Positions 47,257 through 56,030 are shown, counted from the stretch's first letter. The stretch is DNA of 64,000 bases from JACMQX01 sp040385105 (GCA_040385105.1 JAZKHY010000013.1:62001-126000), one strand, 5' to 3'. Notes: generated from the sequence alone by a model not told the origin. Program-made: numbers and translations.

Positions 47257-48595
47257 TCTTCACCTCCCCGCTTTCCTCCACCAGCCATGTCTGGATGGCG
47301 TTGTTGTGATAGATGCCGCGCGTGCCCCGCACCTTGCGCAGTTCGGCATAGGTGGGCTGCACGTGGCCGGTCTCGTCCACGGCGCGGCTCATCAGCAGTG
47401 CGGGCTTGCCGTCCCACGACCAGTCGGAGTTGAACCGCGTGAGGCATTTGGAAAGCACCGGGCCCTCCAGCCGCGCCGGCTTCCAGTTGCGGCCGCCATC
47501 GGCGGATACATCCACCCGCCGCACCTTGCCGCGCCCGCTCCAGGCCAGGCCGGTGATGTTGTGAAAGCCCTTGTCCAGCAGCATCTGGCCGCCGCTGGGC
47601 GAGGTGACGACGCTCTTGACCTCCTGGATGCTGGTGTACTGGCGGTGCAAGCCATCAGGCATCAGGTCCATATAGTGAACCGACTCATCCTTGGTGGCCC
47701 AGGGCGCGTCGCCCAGTTCCACCCTGCGCAGGTACTTGATCCAGCTCACACCCTGCACGCCGGGCACCACCAGCCGCAGCGGGTAGCCGTTCTCCGGTCG
47801 CAGCATCTCGCCGTTCTGGCCATAGGCCACCAGCACCTCGCCGCTCATGACAAGGCTCATCGGGATGGTGCGCGTCATGCCCGAGCCGTCCGCCCCCTCC
47901 CCCAGCACGAACTTGCCGCGCTTGAAGTCCGCGCCGCACATCTCGAGCAAGGTGCGCAGCGGCACGCCGGTGAACTCGCTGCAGGAGATCATGCCGTGGG
48001 TGTACTGCACCGTGGGCACCGCCACATTGCCCCATTCCATGCCGGTATTGGCACCGCACTCGATGAAGTGGATGCGGCTCACACTGGGCAGGCGCATCAG
48101 CTCGTCCATGGTGAACACCATCGACCGCTTCAGCATGCGCTCATCGCTGCCGTTGACCATGAAGCGGTGTTTTGACGGGTCGATGTCCCACCAGCCCTGG
48201 TGATGCCGCTCAAAGTGCAGCCCGCTGGGTGTGATGATGCCGAACAGGCCCTGCAGCGGGCAGAAGCTCACGCTGGACTGGCTCACCCGGGTCAGGCCCG
48301 GACTTTCGCGGCGCTGGAGGTTTTTCTCCCAGATGCTGGGCACGCCATAGCCCCGCGCAGCGACGGCCTGGCCCAGGGACTTGCTGTGGTCAGGCAGCGA
48401 GAGGATGTTCGGGTCGCCTGCTGTTGGCGCCACCGGGTTGCCCTGCGCGGCAGCACCGGACGCAGCACCTGCGGCAGCTGCCGCCAGCGCGCCGGCAAGA
48501 AAGCCGCGGCGCCCGGCCCGCACATCGCGGACCTGCGCAGCGTCAAGAAAGTTCTCGGGAGCCCGCCTGAGGAAACGGCTGGATAAAACTGACAT
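47240..48595 (-). CDS. soxC: Molybdenum subunit SoxC of sulfane dehydrogenase
   Basis: This 451-residue sulfite-oxidase-family enzyme has a twin-arginine signal (RAGRRGFLAGAL), the molybdopterin Cys in FIECGANTGMEWG and a C-terminal dimerisation domain. Presence of SoxCD predicts complete oxidation of thiosulfate to sulfate without stored sulfur globules. It follows soxR by 18 bases. Confidence 0.95.
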   Translation of the reverse strand: MSVLSSRFLRRAPENFLDAAQVRDVRAGRRGFLAGALAAAAAGAASGAAAQGNPVAPTAGDPNILSLPDHSKSLGQAVAARGYGVPSIWEKNLQRRESPGLTRVSQSSVSFCPLQGLFGIITPSGLHFERHHQGWWDIDPSKHRFMVNGSDERMLKRSMVFTMDELMRLPSVSRIHFIECGANTGMEWGNVAVPTVQYTHGMISCSEFTGVPLRTLLEMCGADFKRGKFVLGEGADGSGMTRTIPMSLVMSGEVLVAYGQNGEMLRPENGYPLRLVVPGVQGVSWIKYLRRVELGDAPWATKDESVHYMDLMPDGLHRQYTSIQEVKSVVTSPSGGQMLLDKGFHNITGLAWSGRGKVRRVDVSADGGRNWKPARLEGPVLSKCLTRFNSDWSWDGKPALLMSRAVDETGHVQPTYAELRKVRGTRGIYHNNAIQTWLVEESGEVKNVQLS

Positions 48596-48613
48596 TCTGC
48601 TGTGCCCGCCCGC

Positions 48614-48988
48614 TCAGATCGCTGCCCGGCCCACAAGACGCTCCGACGGCGGGAGCTGCAGCGGCTCGTCGATCTCGATGGCAATCTGCGTGCAAACTGC
48701 CCGGCACAGCGACACCGCCTTCTCGCTCTGCACCCGGTAAATCACCTGGGTGCCTTCCTTGCGCCGCGCCAGCACACCGGTGCGGTACAGCACATTCAGG
48801 TGCTGCGACAGGTTGGGCTGGGTGGTGTCGATCTTCTCGAGCAGCTGGTTGACCGAGCACTCGCCATTGCACAGCGCACTCAGGATGCGCAGCCGCATGG
48901 GCGTGGCCAGTACGCCAAACAGTTCGGCAGCAAGTTCAAACACCCGCACCGATTCGGTGGCATCGTTCTCGTCAAGCAGGGCAGTCAT
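48614..48988 (-). CDS. soxR: ArsR-family repressor SoxR (sulfane-sulfur sensor type)
   Basis: This 124-residue winged-helix repressor has the ArsR core VLATPMRLRILSAL and recognition helix TTQPNLSQHLNVL. Four cysteines stand at 40, 44, 95 and 99. Cys44 and one of Cys95/Cys99 match the pair that forms a polysulfide bridge in SqrR/BigR/SoxR. It probably represses the sox operon until reactive sulfur appears. It must not be confused with the MerR-type SoxR of oxidative stress. An inverted repeat lies 11 bases upstream of its start. Confidence 0.88.
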   Translation of the reverse strand: MTALLDENDATESVRVFELAAELFGVLATPMRLRILSALCNGECSVNQLLEKIDTTQPNLSQHLNVLYRTGVLARRKEGTQVIYRVQSEKAVSLCRAVCTQIAIEIDEPLQLPPSERLVGRAAI

Positions 48989-48999
48989 GGTCTATGCAC

Positions 49000-49019
49000 A
49001 TATAAGCAACAACTTATAT
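49000..49019. promoter_or_regulatory. Inverted repeat, likely SoxR operator
   Basis: ATATAAG-N6-CTTATAT is a perfect 7-base inverted repeat beginning 11 bases before the soxR ATG. An AT-rich dyad here is typical for ArsR-family operators, and the right arm also gives a TATAAG -10-like box on the minus strand. Binding would block soxR and sox transcription. Confidence 0.65.
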
Positions 49020-49105
49020 TGTGCGGGTTCGCACAGGAACCGTGCATAGGGTTTGCCCGCCTCGCAACATACCGTGTTTGGGGGACACGGAAGATGTAAA
49101 AAACC

Positions 49106-49134
49106 CACAAATTTGTGTCGGTGCGTGCTATAAA
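49106..49134 (+). promoter_or_regulatory. Palindrome plus -10 box before the Slam-like gene
   Basis: CACAAATTTGTG at 49106-49117 is a perfect 12-base palindrome. A TATAAA box follows at 49129-49134, about 20 bases before the gene start. The palindrome occupies the place of the -35 box, where no consensus -35 exists, so a regulator may control this promoter. Confidence 0.45.
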
Positions 49135-49154
49135 ACCTTTCTAACATTGATGAC

Positions 49155-50501
49155 ATGCTCAAAATGAACACGAACAAACGCGCACCAAGTTATCTGTTGG
49201 CCCTGCTGCTTGCAGCATTCATGCTCCCGACAGAATCCAGAGCTGAGGCCGACGCACTTGTACGCGAGGCCCTCACCCTCACCCAGACCGGCCAGTCCGC
49301 CAAGGCATTTGAAATGCTGGACGCCAAGGAAACCGAGCGCGCAGGCGACCCCGACTTCGACACCGTCCTGGGCATTGCCGCCAATGAAACCGGCCAGTAC
49401 ACCCGGGCCATCTTCGCGCTGGAACGCGTCCTGGCGGTGCAACCGCAAAACGCGCGCGCCCGGGCTGAGCTCGGCCGTGCCCTCTTCGCCGTCGGCGACA
49501 ACGTCGCCGCCCGGCGCCTGCTCCAGGAAACCAAGGACCAGGGCATCCCGGTCGAGGCCGCCAAGACCATTGACCAGTTCCTGCAAGCCATCGACCGCGT
49601 TGACGAAGCCGGCCGCTCCTCCATCAAGGGCTATGTTGAAGCCTCTGTCGGCCATGACAGCAATGCCAACAGCGGCCCCACCAACCCCAACGTAGCGGTT
49701 CCGGTGCTCGGCAACATCGTCGTCGTGCTGGCGCCCGCCGGCGTCGAGACCAAGGCCTCCTTCGCATCGGTAGGCGCAGGCCTTTCCGGACGGCACATCC
49801 TCGACCCGCGCTGGTCGCTGATCGGCAATGCCACGGCCAACGTCCGCCTCCATTCGGGCACAGCCGATCAGTTCAACAACGACCAGATCGACCTGTCCGC
49901 AGGCGCCGCCTACCGTGTGGAGCGCAACGAATACAGCCTGGTGGCCCAGTACGGCACCTATGGCGTTGATGGTTCCCGCGTGCGCAACCAGTACGGCGTG
50001 GTGGGTGAATGGACGTACCGCTTTGACGGCTTCCGCCAGGTTACGACCTATGTCCAGCTGACACAGCTGAAGTACCCGAACCAGCCAGTGCGCGACGCCA
50101 AGCGCAACGTCATCGGCGGCACCTATGCCCACCTGTTCCGCAATGGCCTGCTGGCTTACGGCGGCGCCTACTTCGGCGAGGAAAGCGAAGACACGGCCGG
50201 CCGCCCTGACCTCGGCCACAAGCTCACCGGCGTGCGCGCCGGCGTGCAGAAGCCCTTCAGCGAGACGCTGGCGGCCTTCGTCACGCTCGGCTATGAGCAC
50301 CGCAAGTTCGGCGGCGTCGACCCGATCTTCCTCGTGACACGCAGCGACAACCAGACCAACCTGAACCTGGGCCTGTCCTGGGTGCCGGCCAAGGGCTGGC
50401 GCATCACGCCGCAGGTCGCCTTCACCAGCACCAGTTCCAACGTCGTTATTGCCGACTACGACCGCACCGTGGTTTCCATCACCGCGCGCCGCGAGTTCTG
50501 A
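49155..50501 (+). CDS. Slam-like outer-membrane protein (TPR plus beta-barrel)
   Basis: This 448-residue protein has a signal peptide (about 1-30), TPR-like helices at about 35-145 and then an alternating beta-barrel region from about 155 to the terminal Phe (ITARREF), a classic outer-membrane end. That layout is the one of surface lipoprotein assembly modulators (Slam, type XI secretion), which move a cargo encoded next door. The next gene, 53 bases downstream, encodes a secreted protein with TbpB-like modules, which fits. No clear ribosome-binding site is seen; ATG at 49164 is an alternative start. A DUF560/porin-like role is the other option. Confidence 0.75.
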   Translation: MLKMNTNKRAPSYLLALLLAAFMLPTESRAEADALVREALTLTQTGQSAKAFEMLDAKETERAGDPDFDTVLGIAANETGQYTRAIFALERVLAVQPQNARARAELGRALFAVGDNVAARRLLQETKDQGIPVEAAKTIDQFLQAIDRVDEAGRSSIKGYVEASVGHDSNANSGPTNPNVAVPVLGNIVVVLAPAGVETKASFASVGAGLSGRHILDPRWSLIGNATANVRLHSGTADQFNNDQIDLSAGAAYRVERNEYSLVAQYGTYGVDGSRVRNQYGVVGEWTYRFDGFRQVTTYVQLTQLKYPNQPVRDAKRNVIGGTYAHLFRNGLLAYGGAYFGEESEDTAGRPDLGHKLTGVRAGVQKPFSETLAAFVTLGYEHRKFGGVDPIFLVTRSDNQTNLNLGLSWVPAKGWRITPQVAFTSTSSNVVIADYDRTVVSITARREF

Positions 50502-50554
50502 GCCGCCTGACCCACCGACCATTTTTCAAGCCCACGCAGCCAGGGGAAACCTCC

Positions 50555-52840
50555 ATGAACCAACAACACAAGCTCAAGAACGCCATGCTCATGATGGCCC
50601 TTGCGGCCGCCTACCCGATGCACAGCTTTGCGGCTGCAGGCATCGCGCAGTTCTCCGCCGGCGACGTCACGCTGCGCCGCGGCGCAGCGGCAGACCCGCT
50701 GACCAAGGGCAAGAACATCGAGAGCGGCGACGCCATCGTGACCGGCCCGAACGGCCGCGCGCAGGTGAAGTTCTCCGACGGCGGCCTGGTGTCGCTGCAG
50801 CCGAACTCGCAGTTCAACATCGCCAACTACGCCGACCGTAACGACCCCAAGCAGGATGCCTTCCTGGTTGACCTGCTGCGCGGCGGCATGCGTGCCGTGA
50901 CCGGCCTGATCGGCAAGCGCAACCGCGAGAACTTCAAGGTCACGACGACCACAGCCACCATCGGCATCCGCGGCTCGGCCTTCAACCTGGCCTACAACCC
51001 CGACGGCTCGCTGTCCGTCTCGACGGAACTCGACGAGATCGAGGTCTGCACCCGCGCCGGCTGCATCGGCCTGACGGCCGGCGAGTCAGCCCTGGTCGTG
51101 TCGCCGCAAGAGGCACCGATCCGCACGTCTACCCGTGCCACCCTGCCCACGCCCGACCCGCGCCAGGACCCGGAAGTCGTGGCCAACCAGCCCGGCATCG
51201 TCCCGACCGTTCACCAGCCGCTGAACCCGCGCGTGCTGTCCGGCCTGGCGTTCTCCTCCAGTGGCCTGAAATCGCCACCGCCCGTCGAGCAGGAAATCCC
51301 GACGGTTGCCCCCATCTACGACGGCGAGTACGTGTTTGACTCTGCCTACTATGACCAGCGCAACTACCCCGAAGGCACGCTGTACATCGACGCCGACGGC
51401 AAGCCGCAGGTCTACCTGACGCCCGACTCAAGGGGTGACCGCAAAACCACCGCCACCACCACCGTCGTCAGCGAAACCGGCACCATGGCCGGCGGCGACT
51501 TCATGATGCTGGGCACCTGGACCGAAAACACCTGGACGACCGGCTCCGATGTCGTGGACGTCAAGTCCACCGCATTCGTCACCGGCCTCGCAACACCGAC
51601 CACCGCCCTCGCGGCCCTGCAGGGCCAGCGCGGCGACTATGCCTTTGTGGCGGGCACGCCCGTCATGTCCTCAGAAGGCGTGACCGGCGAACTGCTCTCC
51701 AGCAGCAAGCTGACCGTGGACTTCCTCGGTGCGGGCAACTACATCGACGTGAACCTGAATGTGCGCATGCCTGGCGTCGCGACGCCGCCCGACCTGGGTG
51801 ACGGCATATACCTCGTGCCACTGGCCCAGGACGGCACCACCGACTACAACCTGCGCGGCAGCGGGACAGCCAGCGGCGCGAACTTCGGCGGCAAGTTGTC
51901 GGTATCCAGCGCAGCCTGCGTGGCAGGCGCCATGTGCGGCACCGGTCAGTTCAATGGATTCCTCGGTGGCAACAATGCCGAGAAAGCGGGCGTGACGTTT
52001 GCGGCAGATACCGGCTATCACGGGTATATCACTGGTGGCGGCGTGTTCGCGCGGGGTCCGTTGACAACGACTCCTGTAAATCAGGTTGTCAGCAGCGGCT
52101 GGCGCGGCGCCTTCACAGAAGGCAATTACCAGCTGGACGATTACTACTACGGCCCGTCCTACCTTGGCCAAAACTACAACGGCACCGATGAGTTCACGTT
52201 CAACGGCGATCAGTTGGTCAAGTTCAAGACCCCTTCCTACTACACCGAAGAACTGCAACGGACTGGCGGATCTGGTACGTTCGGCGCCATCGGCAAAATC
52301 ACCGACTCTGATTTCATTGGCTGGGGCAGTTGGGTGACCGCCGACCACGTGACGACCTCCCCCTCGGGTTACGGCGGTTACACCAGCAATTCCTCCATGC
52401 TGGATTCGCTGCACTACATCGTAGGCAAGCCGACGCCCCAGAACCAGATGCCGCAATACGGCTACGCCAACTATTCGTTGATCGGCGGTACTTCCCCAAC
52501 GGCCACCTACAACGGTGTCAGCCAGCTGGGTCAATTGCTTGGCGCGTATGCCGGTGTGGACTTCACCAATGCGAACGTCTACCTTCGCGTTGATGCGCAG
52601 TTTGGCAGCACGCCTGTCACCATCGCGGGCAACGCGAACATGTCAAACGGAACGGGCGGCAACCAGTCAAGCTTCCGTAGCAACAGTTGCAGTACCGTCA
52701 TGATCAACGGCTTCTTTGTAGGCGACATGGCCTACAGGATGGGTGCAACCTACGCAAAAGACGTGAGCGGGCTGGGGCGCGTCAATGGTGCAGTGGTTCT
52801 GCAGCGCGCTGGCGCCATCACGAACAATTACGCAAACTGA
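50555..52840 (+). CDS. Secreted FecR-domain protein with two TbpB-like modules, candidate Slam cargo
   Basis: This 761-residue protein has a Sec signal ending near HSFA with no lipobox. A FecR domain follows at about 28-185 (FSAGDVTLRRG, GDAIVTGPNGRAQVKFSDGG, ATIGIRGSAF). After a Pro-rich linker come two Gly/Ser/Thr-rich beta modules, about 315-500 and 587-752. Each opens with a G-W strand (GTWTEN; GWGSWVTAD) and ends with a similar motif (NGFLGGNNAEKAGVTFA; NGFFVGDMAYRMGATYA), like the barrel of TbpB-type cargo. The 3' part is less GC-rich than its neighbours. It is probably exported by the preceding Slam-like protein. Ligand unknown. Confidence 0.7.
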   Translation: MNQQHKLKNAMLMMALAAAYPMHSFAAAGIAQFSAGDVTLRRGAAADPLTKGKNIESGDAIVTGPNGRAQVKFSDGGLVSLQPNSQFNIANYADRNDPKQDAFLVDLLRGGMRAVTGLIGKRNRENFKVTTTTATIGIRGSAFNLAYNPDGSLSVSTELDEIEVCTRAGCIGLTAGESALVVSPQEAPIRTSTRATLPTPDPRQDPEVVANQPGIVPTVHQPLNPRVLSGLAFSSSGLKSPPPVEQEIPTVAPIYDGEYVFDSAYYDQRNYPEGTLYIDADGKPQVYLTPDSRGDRKTTATTTVVSETGTMAGGDFMMLGTWTENTWTTGSDVVDVKSTAFVTGLATPTTALAALQGQRGDYAFVAGTPVMSSEGVTGELLSSSKLTVDFLGAGNYIDVNLNVRMPGVATPPDLGDGIYLVPLAQDGTTDYNLRGSGTASGANFGGKLSVSSAACVAGAMCGTGQFNGFLGGNNAEKAGVTFAADTGYHGYITGGGVFARGPLTTTPVNQVVSSGWRGAFTEGNYQLDDYYYGPSYLGQNYNGTDEFTFNGDQLVKFKTPSYYTEELQRTGGSGTFGAIGKITDSDFIGWGSWVTADHVTTSPSGYGGYTSNSSMLDSLHYIVGKPTPQNQMPQYGYANYSLIGGTSPTATYNGVSQLGQLLGAYAGVDFTNANVYLRVDAQFGSTPVTIAGNANMSNGTGGNQSSFRSNSCSTVMINGFFVGDMAYRMGATYAKDVSGLGRVNGAVVLQRAGAITNNYAN

Positions 52841-52844
52841 TGCA

Positions 52845-53825
52845 CTAGCGCAGAAAGAACTGCAACTGGGCCTCAATGGCCTGGTTGCCGTGCAGTTCCA
52901 TCGCCCGCTCGCGGGCCGCCAGGCCGATGCGCTCACGCGCGCTGCGGTCAATCGTGAGGCTCTCCAGGGCATGCAGGGCGTCTTCCTGGTTGTGTACGAG
53001 AAAGCCATTCTTTTCATGGCTAATGCACTCCGCATAGCCCCCAACGGCGCCCGCCACGACCGGCAGGCCACTGGCCATCGCCTCGAACACCACTCGCCCA
53101 TAGGCCTCATTGAAGCTTCCGGTTCGGTAAAACATGGCGTCCAGGGTTGAATAGAAGCGGGGCACCGGCTCAGCCCCCACCGGCAGCAGTTCAACACCCT
53201 CCACTCCGGCGAGCTGCGGCGCCAGACAGGTGCCGCCCATGATGCGGATGCGCCAGCCGCGTGCGGCAAGCATGCGGTACAGGGCAGCATCGTCCTTGTG
53301 GTGTTTGTCGATCGTGTCGCGGCTGACACGGCCAATCGTGAACGGACGCCCCACCGGCCGCTCCACCGGTTGCTGCAAGTAGGGCTCCAGACGGATCAGG
53401 CTGCGCTCCACCGTCCCGGGCAAGCCCGCACCCAGCTGCAGCGCCTGCGAAACGAACAGCAGTTCCGGCTCCACGCCGGTGCCATCACGCAGCTGACCAA
53501 TGATGTCATACAGGCGCCCGTGCTGGGCCAGGTTGTACCGCAATGCAATCCTCTCGGGCCTGGCGTGCCTGACCCAGACACCAAGGCCCACATGCACCCC
53601 GCCAAACAGAAGCATGCCTCCCACGGGCACCTGCCTTGCGAACGGCTTTATCGCCAGCACACCCTGCTTTGCGTAGGAAGGATGTGGAGGCACATCAGAC
53701 CACAGCAGCGTCTTGCGGCGCGCGCCAAGGCATTGCGCAAGATCTGGCAACTCCCGCTCGGCACCAGTGAATGGATCGGAGAAATTTCCTATCAGGTGCA
53801 GGGGTGAAAGCGCGGGGATTGTCAT
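52845..53825 (-). CDS. Glycosyltransferase, GT4-like
   Basis: This 326-residue GT-B fold enzyme has the retaining-transferase signature EAYGRVVFE (Glu-x7-Glu) followed by AMASGLPVVAG, and a C-terminal LxxDxxxRxxxGLAARE region. It has no signal or membrane segment. The sugar and acceptor are unknown. Its end is four bases from the convergent FecR-protein end, and it diverges from the SPINDLY-like gene, so it is embedded in the putative secretion-glycosylation locus. Confidence 0.82.
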   Translation of the reverse strand: MTIPALSPLHLIGNFSDPFTGAERELPDLAQCLGARRKTLLWSDVPPHPSYAKQGVLAIKPFARQVPVGGMLLFGGVHVGLGVWVRHARPERIALRYNLAQHGRLYDIIGQLRDGTGVEPELLFVSQALQLGAGLPGTVERSLIRLEPYLQQPVERPVGRPFTIGRVSRDTIDKHHKDDAALYRMLAARGWRIRIMGGTCLAPQLAGVEGVELLPVGAEPVPRFYSTLDAMFYRTGSFNEAYGRVVFEAMASGLPVVAGAVGGYAECISHEKNGFLVHNQEDALHALESLTIDRSARERIGLAARERAMELHGNQAIEAQLQFFLR

Positions 53826-53873
53826 GACAACGGATTATCACTTCGCAGCCCCTGCTGGCCCATAATCGTGCCG

Positions 53874-56030
53874 ATGACCGATACCTCCCGTACCCCGCTG
53901 GCACAACTCAGGAGCCGGGCCGAGGCTTCGCCCGGCGGACTTGAGGCCTGGATGGACTATGGTGCAGCGCTGCACGCAGAAGGACAGCCGGAACAGGCCC
54001 TTGTCGCATTTGAGAAAGCCTTCGCAATCGCGCCGGCCGACCTTGAAGCTGTTTCGGCTTGCGGCACCCTGCTACTTGAACTCGGCCGGCCCCAGGCCGC
54101 CTACCAGGCCATGTCCACTGTGCGTGACCAATTGCTCGCAACGGCGGACGGGGCTGCCAACCTGGGCATCGCTGCAGAAGCATGCGGCCAGATTGTTGAA
54201 GCCCAAGCATGCTATGAGCACGCGCTGGCGCTTGATGCCAACCACCTGAGGGCGCTCAACAATTCAGGCCTGCTGGCAGCCAGCCAGGGCCGGTGGGCCG
54301 TCGCGGTTGACCAGTCCCGCCGGTGCGTGGAACTCTTGCCCACCCTGCCCGAGCTTTGGGTCAATCTGGCCGACATGTTGACAGGAGCGCGCAACTACCC
54401 TGCCGCGATCGAGGTGCTGGACACGGCCATCTCGCGTTTCCCGCAACGGCAGGACCTTCGCCTGAGGCGCGCGGTAGCGCTGGCATTCAATGCCGAGTTC
54501 GACCGCGCCGATGCTGCTTTCGCAGCGCTCGGCCCGCAAGGCCAGGCCATGCTGCGCGAATTTCTGGCTGCCGCGAACACCGCAGCCAGGGACGCACCCG
54601 TCAAGAAACCGGTGGCCATGTTGCCCAACACACGCGAGCTGTTCGCCCACCAGGCATTCGAAGCAATGCAGGTCTGCGACTGGCACTACAACGATGCGTT
54701 GACCCGGGTCATCAGCGAAATGCTCGCGCAGGCCGAAGAAACCGGCGCGCAACGCGACTGGCGCGACGCCCAGTTCTACGGCCTCGCCCTGCAGTTGCAT
54801 GAAGACCAGATCGGCCGCATCCGCGCGCTTACCGGCCAGGCCATCACCGCCAGCTTCAAGCCGGACGCTGCGCACTTCGTGCCGCCGCGCGCGCCTGCGC
54901 GGGACGGACGCCTGCGCATCGGCATCATGGCGCAGAACCTGCGTGACCCGCGCATCGCCAACGGGCTGGCCCGGCAACTCGCGCTGCATGACGCCTCGCG
55001 CTTTGCCATTCACCTCTATGCGCCCACGCCCAGGCCTGAGGCCCGCTTGCTGGAGCCGCTGGTGCCGCATGCCGCGTCGGTCACAGAGACGGCGCACATG
55101 ACCATCGACGAAGTCGTTGCGCGCATGCGCCTGGACCAGCTGGACCTGTTCATGGACACCACCTTCTACACGCCCTGGTGCCGGCCCGAGATCGGGCTGC
55201 GCAGGGTCGCGCCGGTCCAGATATGCCAGCTCACCTGGCAGCGGCACCATCCGCAGCAGTCCTACAAGTACAACATGTCGGACCACTTCCTGCATCCGGA
55301 CTCTGCCAGTCCCGCGCGTTACGGTGTCACCGCACGGCTGCCGCACACCGTCTGGATGGGCGCCAATGACGACCTGCCCGAGCAGCCCGCCGCACGCGCA
55401 GACATCGGCGTGGCCGACGATGCGCTGGTGCTGGGCGCCTTCATTCCCTCGGTCATGCTGGACCCGGAGACCTTCGGCATCTGGATGCAGGTGCTGCGTG
55501 CCCTGCCCGATGCCATCCTGCTGCTGCCCACCTACCCGGCCATGGCCAGGGCCAACCTCGCGCGGGAAGCGGCGGCCGCCGGCGTTTCGGCGGAGCGCCT
55601 GGTTTTCCTGGCGCGCTGCAGCCGCGCCGAGATGCTTGCACGCATGGCGCTCGCTGACCTCTTCGTTGATGCGGTCCGGTTCAATGCCAACCACGGCCTC
55701 GTGGATGCGTTGCGCATGGGCGTGCCGGCTGTGACCTTCGCCGGCAACAGCATGGCCTCGCGCCTGGGCGGCAGCATTGTGCGTGCGGCCGGGCTTGCAG
55801 ACTGCGTGTATGACGACATCAACGCCTACAGGCAGGCGATTGTGGCGCTGGGACGCAACCGGGACGCGCTGGCGCAGATGCGTGCGCGCCTTGCGGCCGC
55901 CCTGCCAACCGCTCCTCTCTTTGATACGGCACGCCGTGTGAAGGATTGGGAGGCGGCATGGACCTTCATGATCGAGCGCGAACGCGCCGGGCTGCCACCC
56001 GTTTCGTTCGACGTGCCGGAACAAGCCTGA
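53874..56030 (+). CDS. TPR/SPINDLY-like glycosyltransferase (GT41-like) with altered active site
   Basis: This 718-residue cytoplasmic protein has TPR units at about 25-220 and a GT41-like double Rossmann domain at about 340-715. Recognisable blocks are LRIGIMAQN, the PETFGIWMQVLRALP helix, and NANHGLVDALRMGVPAVTFAGNSMASRLGGS. In O-GlcNAc transferases a catalytic His follows GYVSxDFxxH and a donor-binding Lys follows FNN; here those sites read AQNLRDPR and FIPSVML, so donor or activity may differ. HMW1C-type protein glycosylation is one option. A GTG six bases upstream is a possible start. The stop codon lies inside an inverted repeat. Confidence 0.82.
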   Translation: MTDTSRTPLAQLRSRAEASPGGLEAWMDYGAALHAEGQPEQALVAFEKAFAIAPADLEAVSACGTLLLELGRPQAAYQAMSTVRDQLLATADGAANLGIAAEACGQIVEAQACYEHALALDANHLRALNNSGLLAASQGRWAVAVDQSRRCVELLPTLPELWVNLADMLTGARNYPAAIEVLDTAISRFPQRQDLRLRRAVALAFNAEFDRADAAFAALGPQGQAMLREFLAAANTAARDAPVKKPVAMLPNTRELFAHQAFEAMQVCDWHYNDALTRVISEMLAQAEETGAQRDWRDAQFYGLALQLHEDQIGRIRALTGQAITASFKPDAAHFVPPRAPARDGRLRIGIMAQNLRDPRIANGLARQLALHDASRFAIHLYAPTPRPEARLLEPLVPHAASVTETAHMTIDEVVARMRLDQLDLFMDTTFYTPWCRPEIGLRRVAPVQICQLTWQRHHPQQSYKYNMSDHFLHPDSASPARYGVTARLPHTVWMGANDDLPEQPAARADIGVADDALVLGAFIPSVMLDPETFGIWMQVLRALPDAILLLPTYPAMARANLAREAAAAGVSAERLVFLARCSRAEMLARMALADLFVDAVRFNANHGLVDALRMGVPAVTFAGNSMASRLGGSIVRAAGLADCVYDDINAYRQAIVALGRNRDALAQMRARLAAALPTAPLFDTARRVKDWEAAWTFMIERERAGLPPVSFDVPEQA

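Noticed and set aside
48614..48988. The regulator as the oxidative-stress SoxR of the MerR family
   Set aside because: It has an ArsR winged helix and lacks the MerR DNA-binding domain and CxxCxCxxxxxC cluster motif.
50555..52840. The FecR-domain protein as a true FecR anti-sigma regulator
   Set aside because: No sigma factor or TonB receptor gene is adjacent, there is no transmembrane helix after the FecR domain, and the protein has a cleavable Sec signal at its start.
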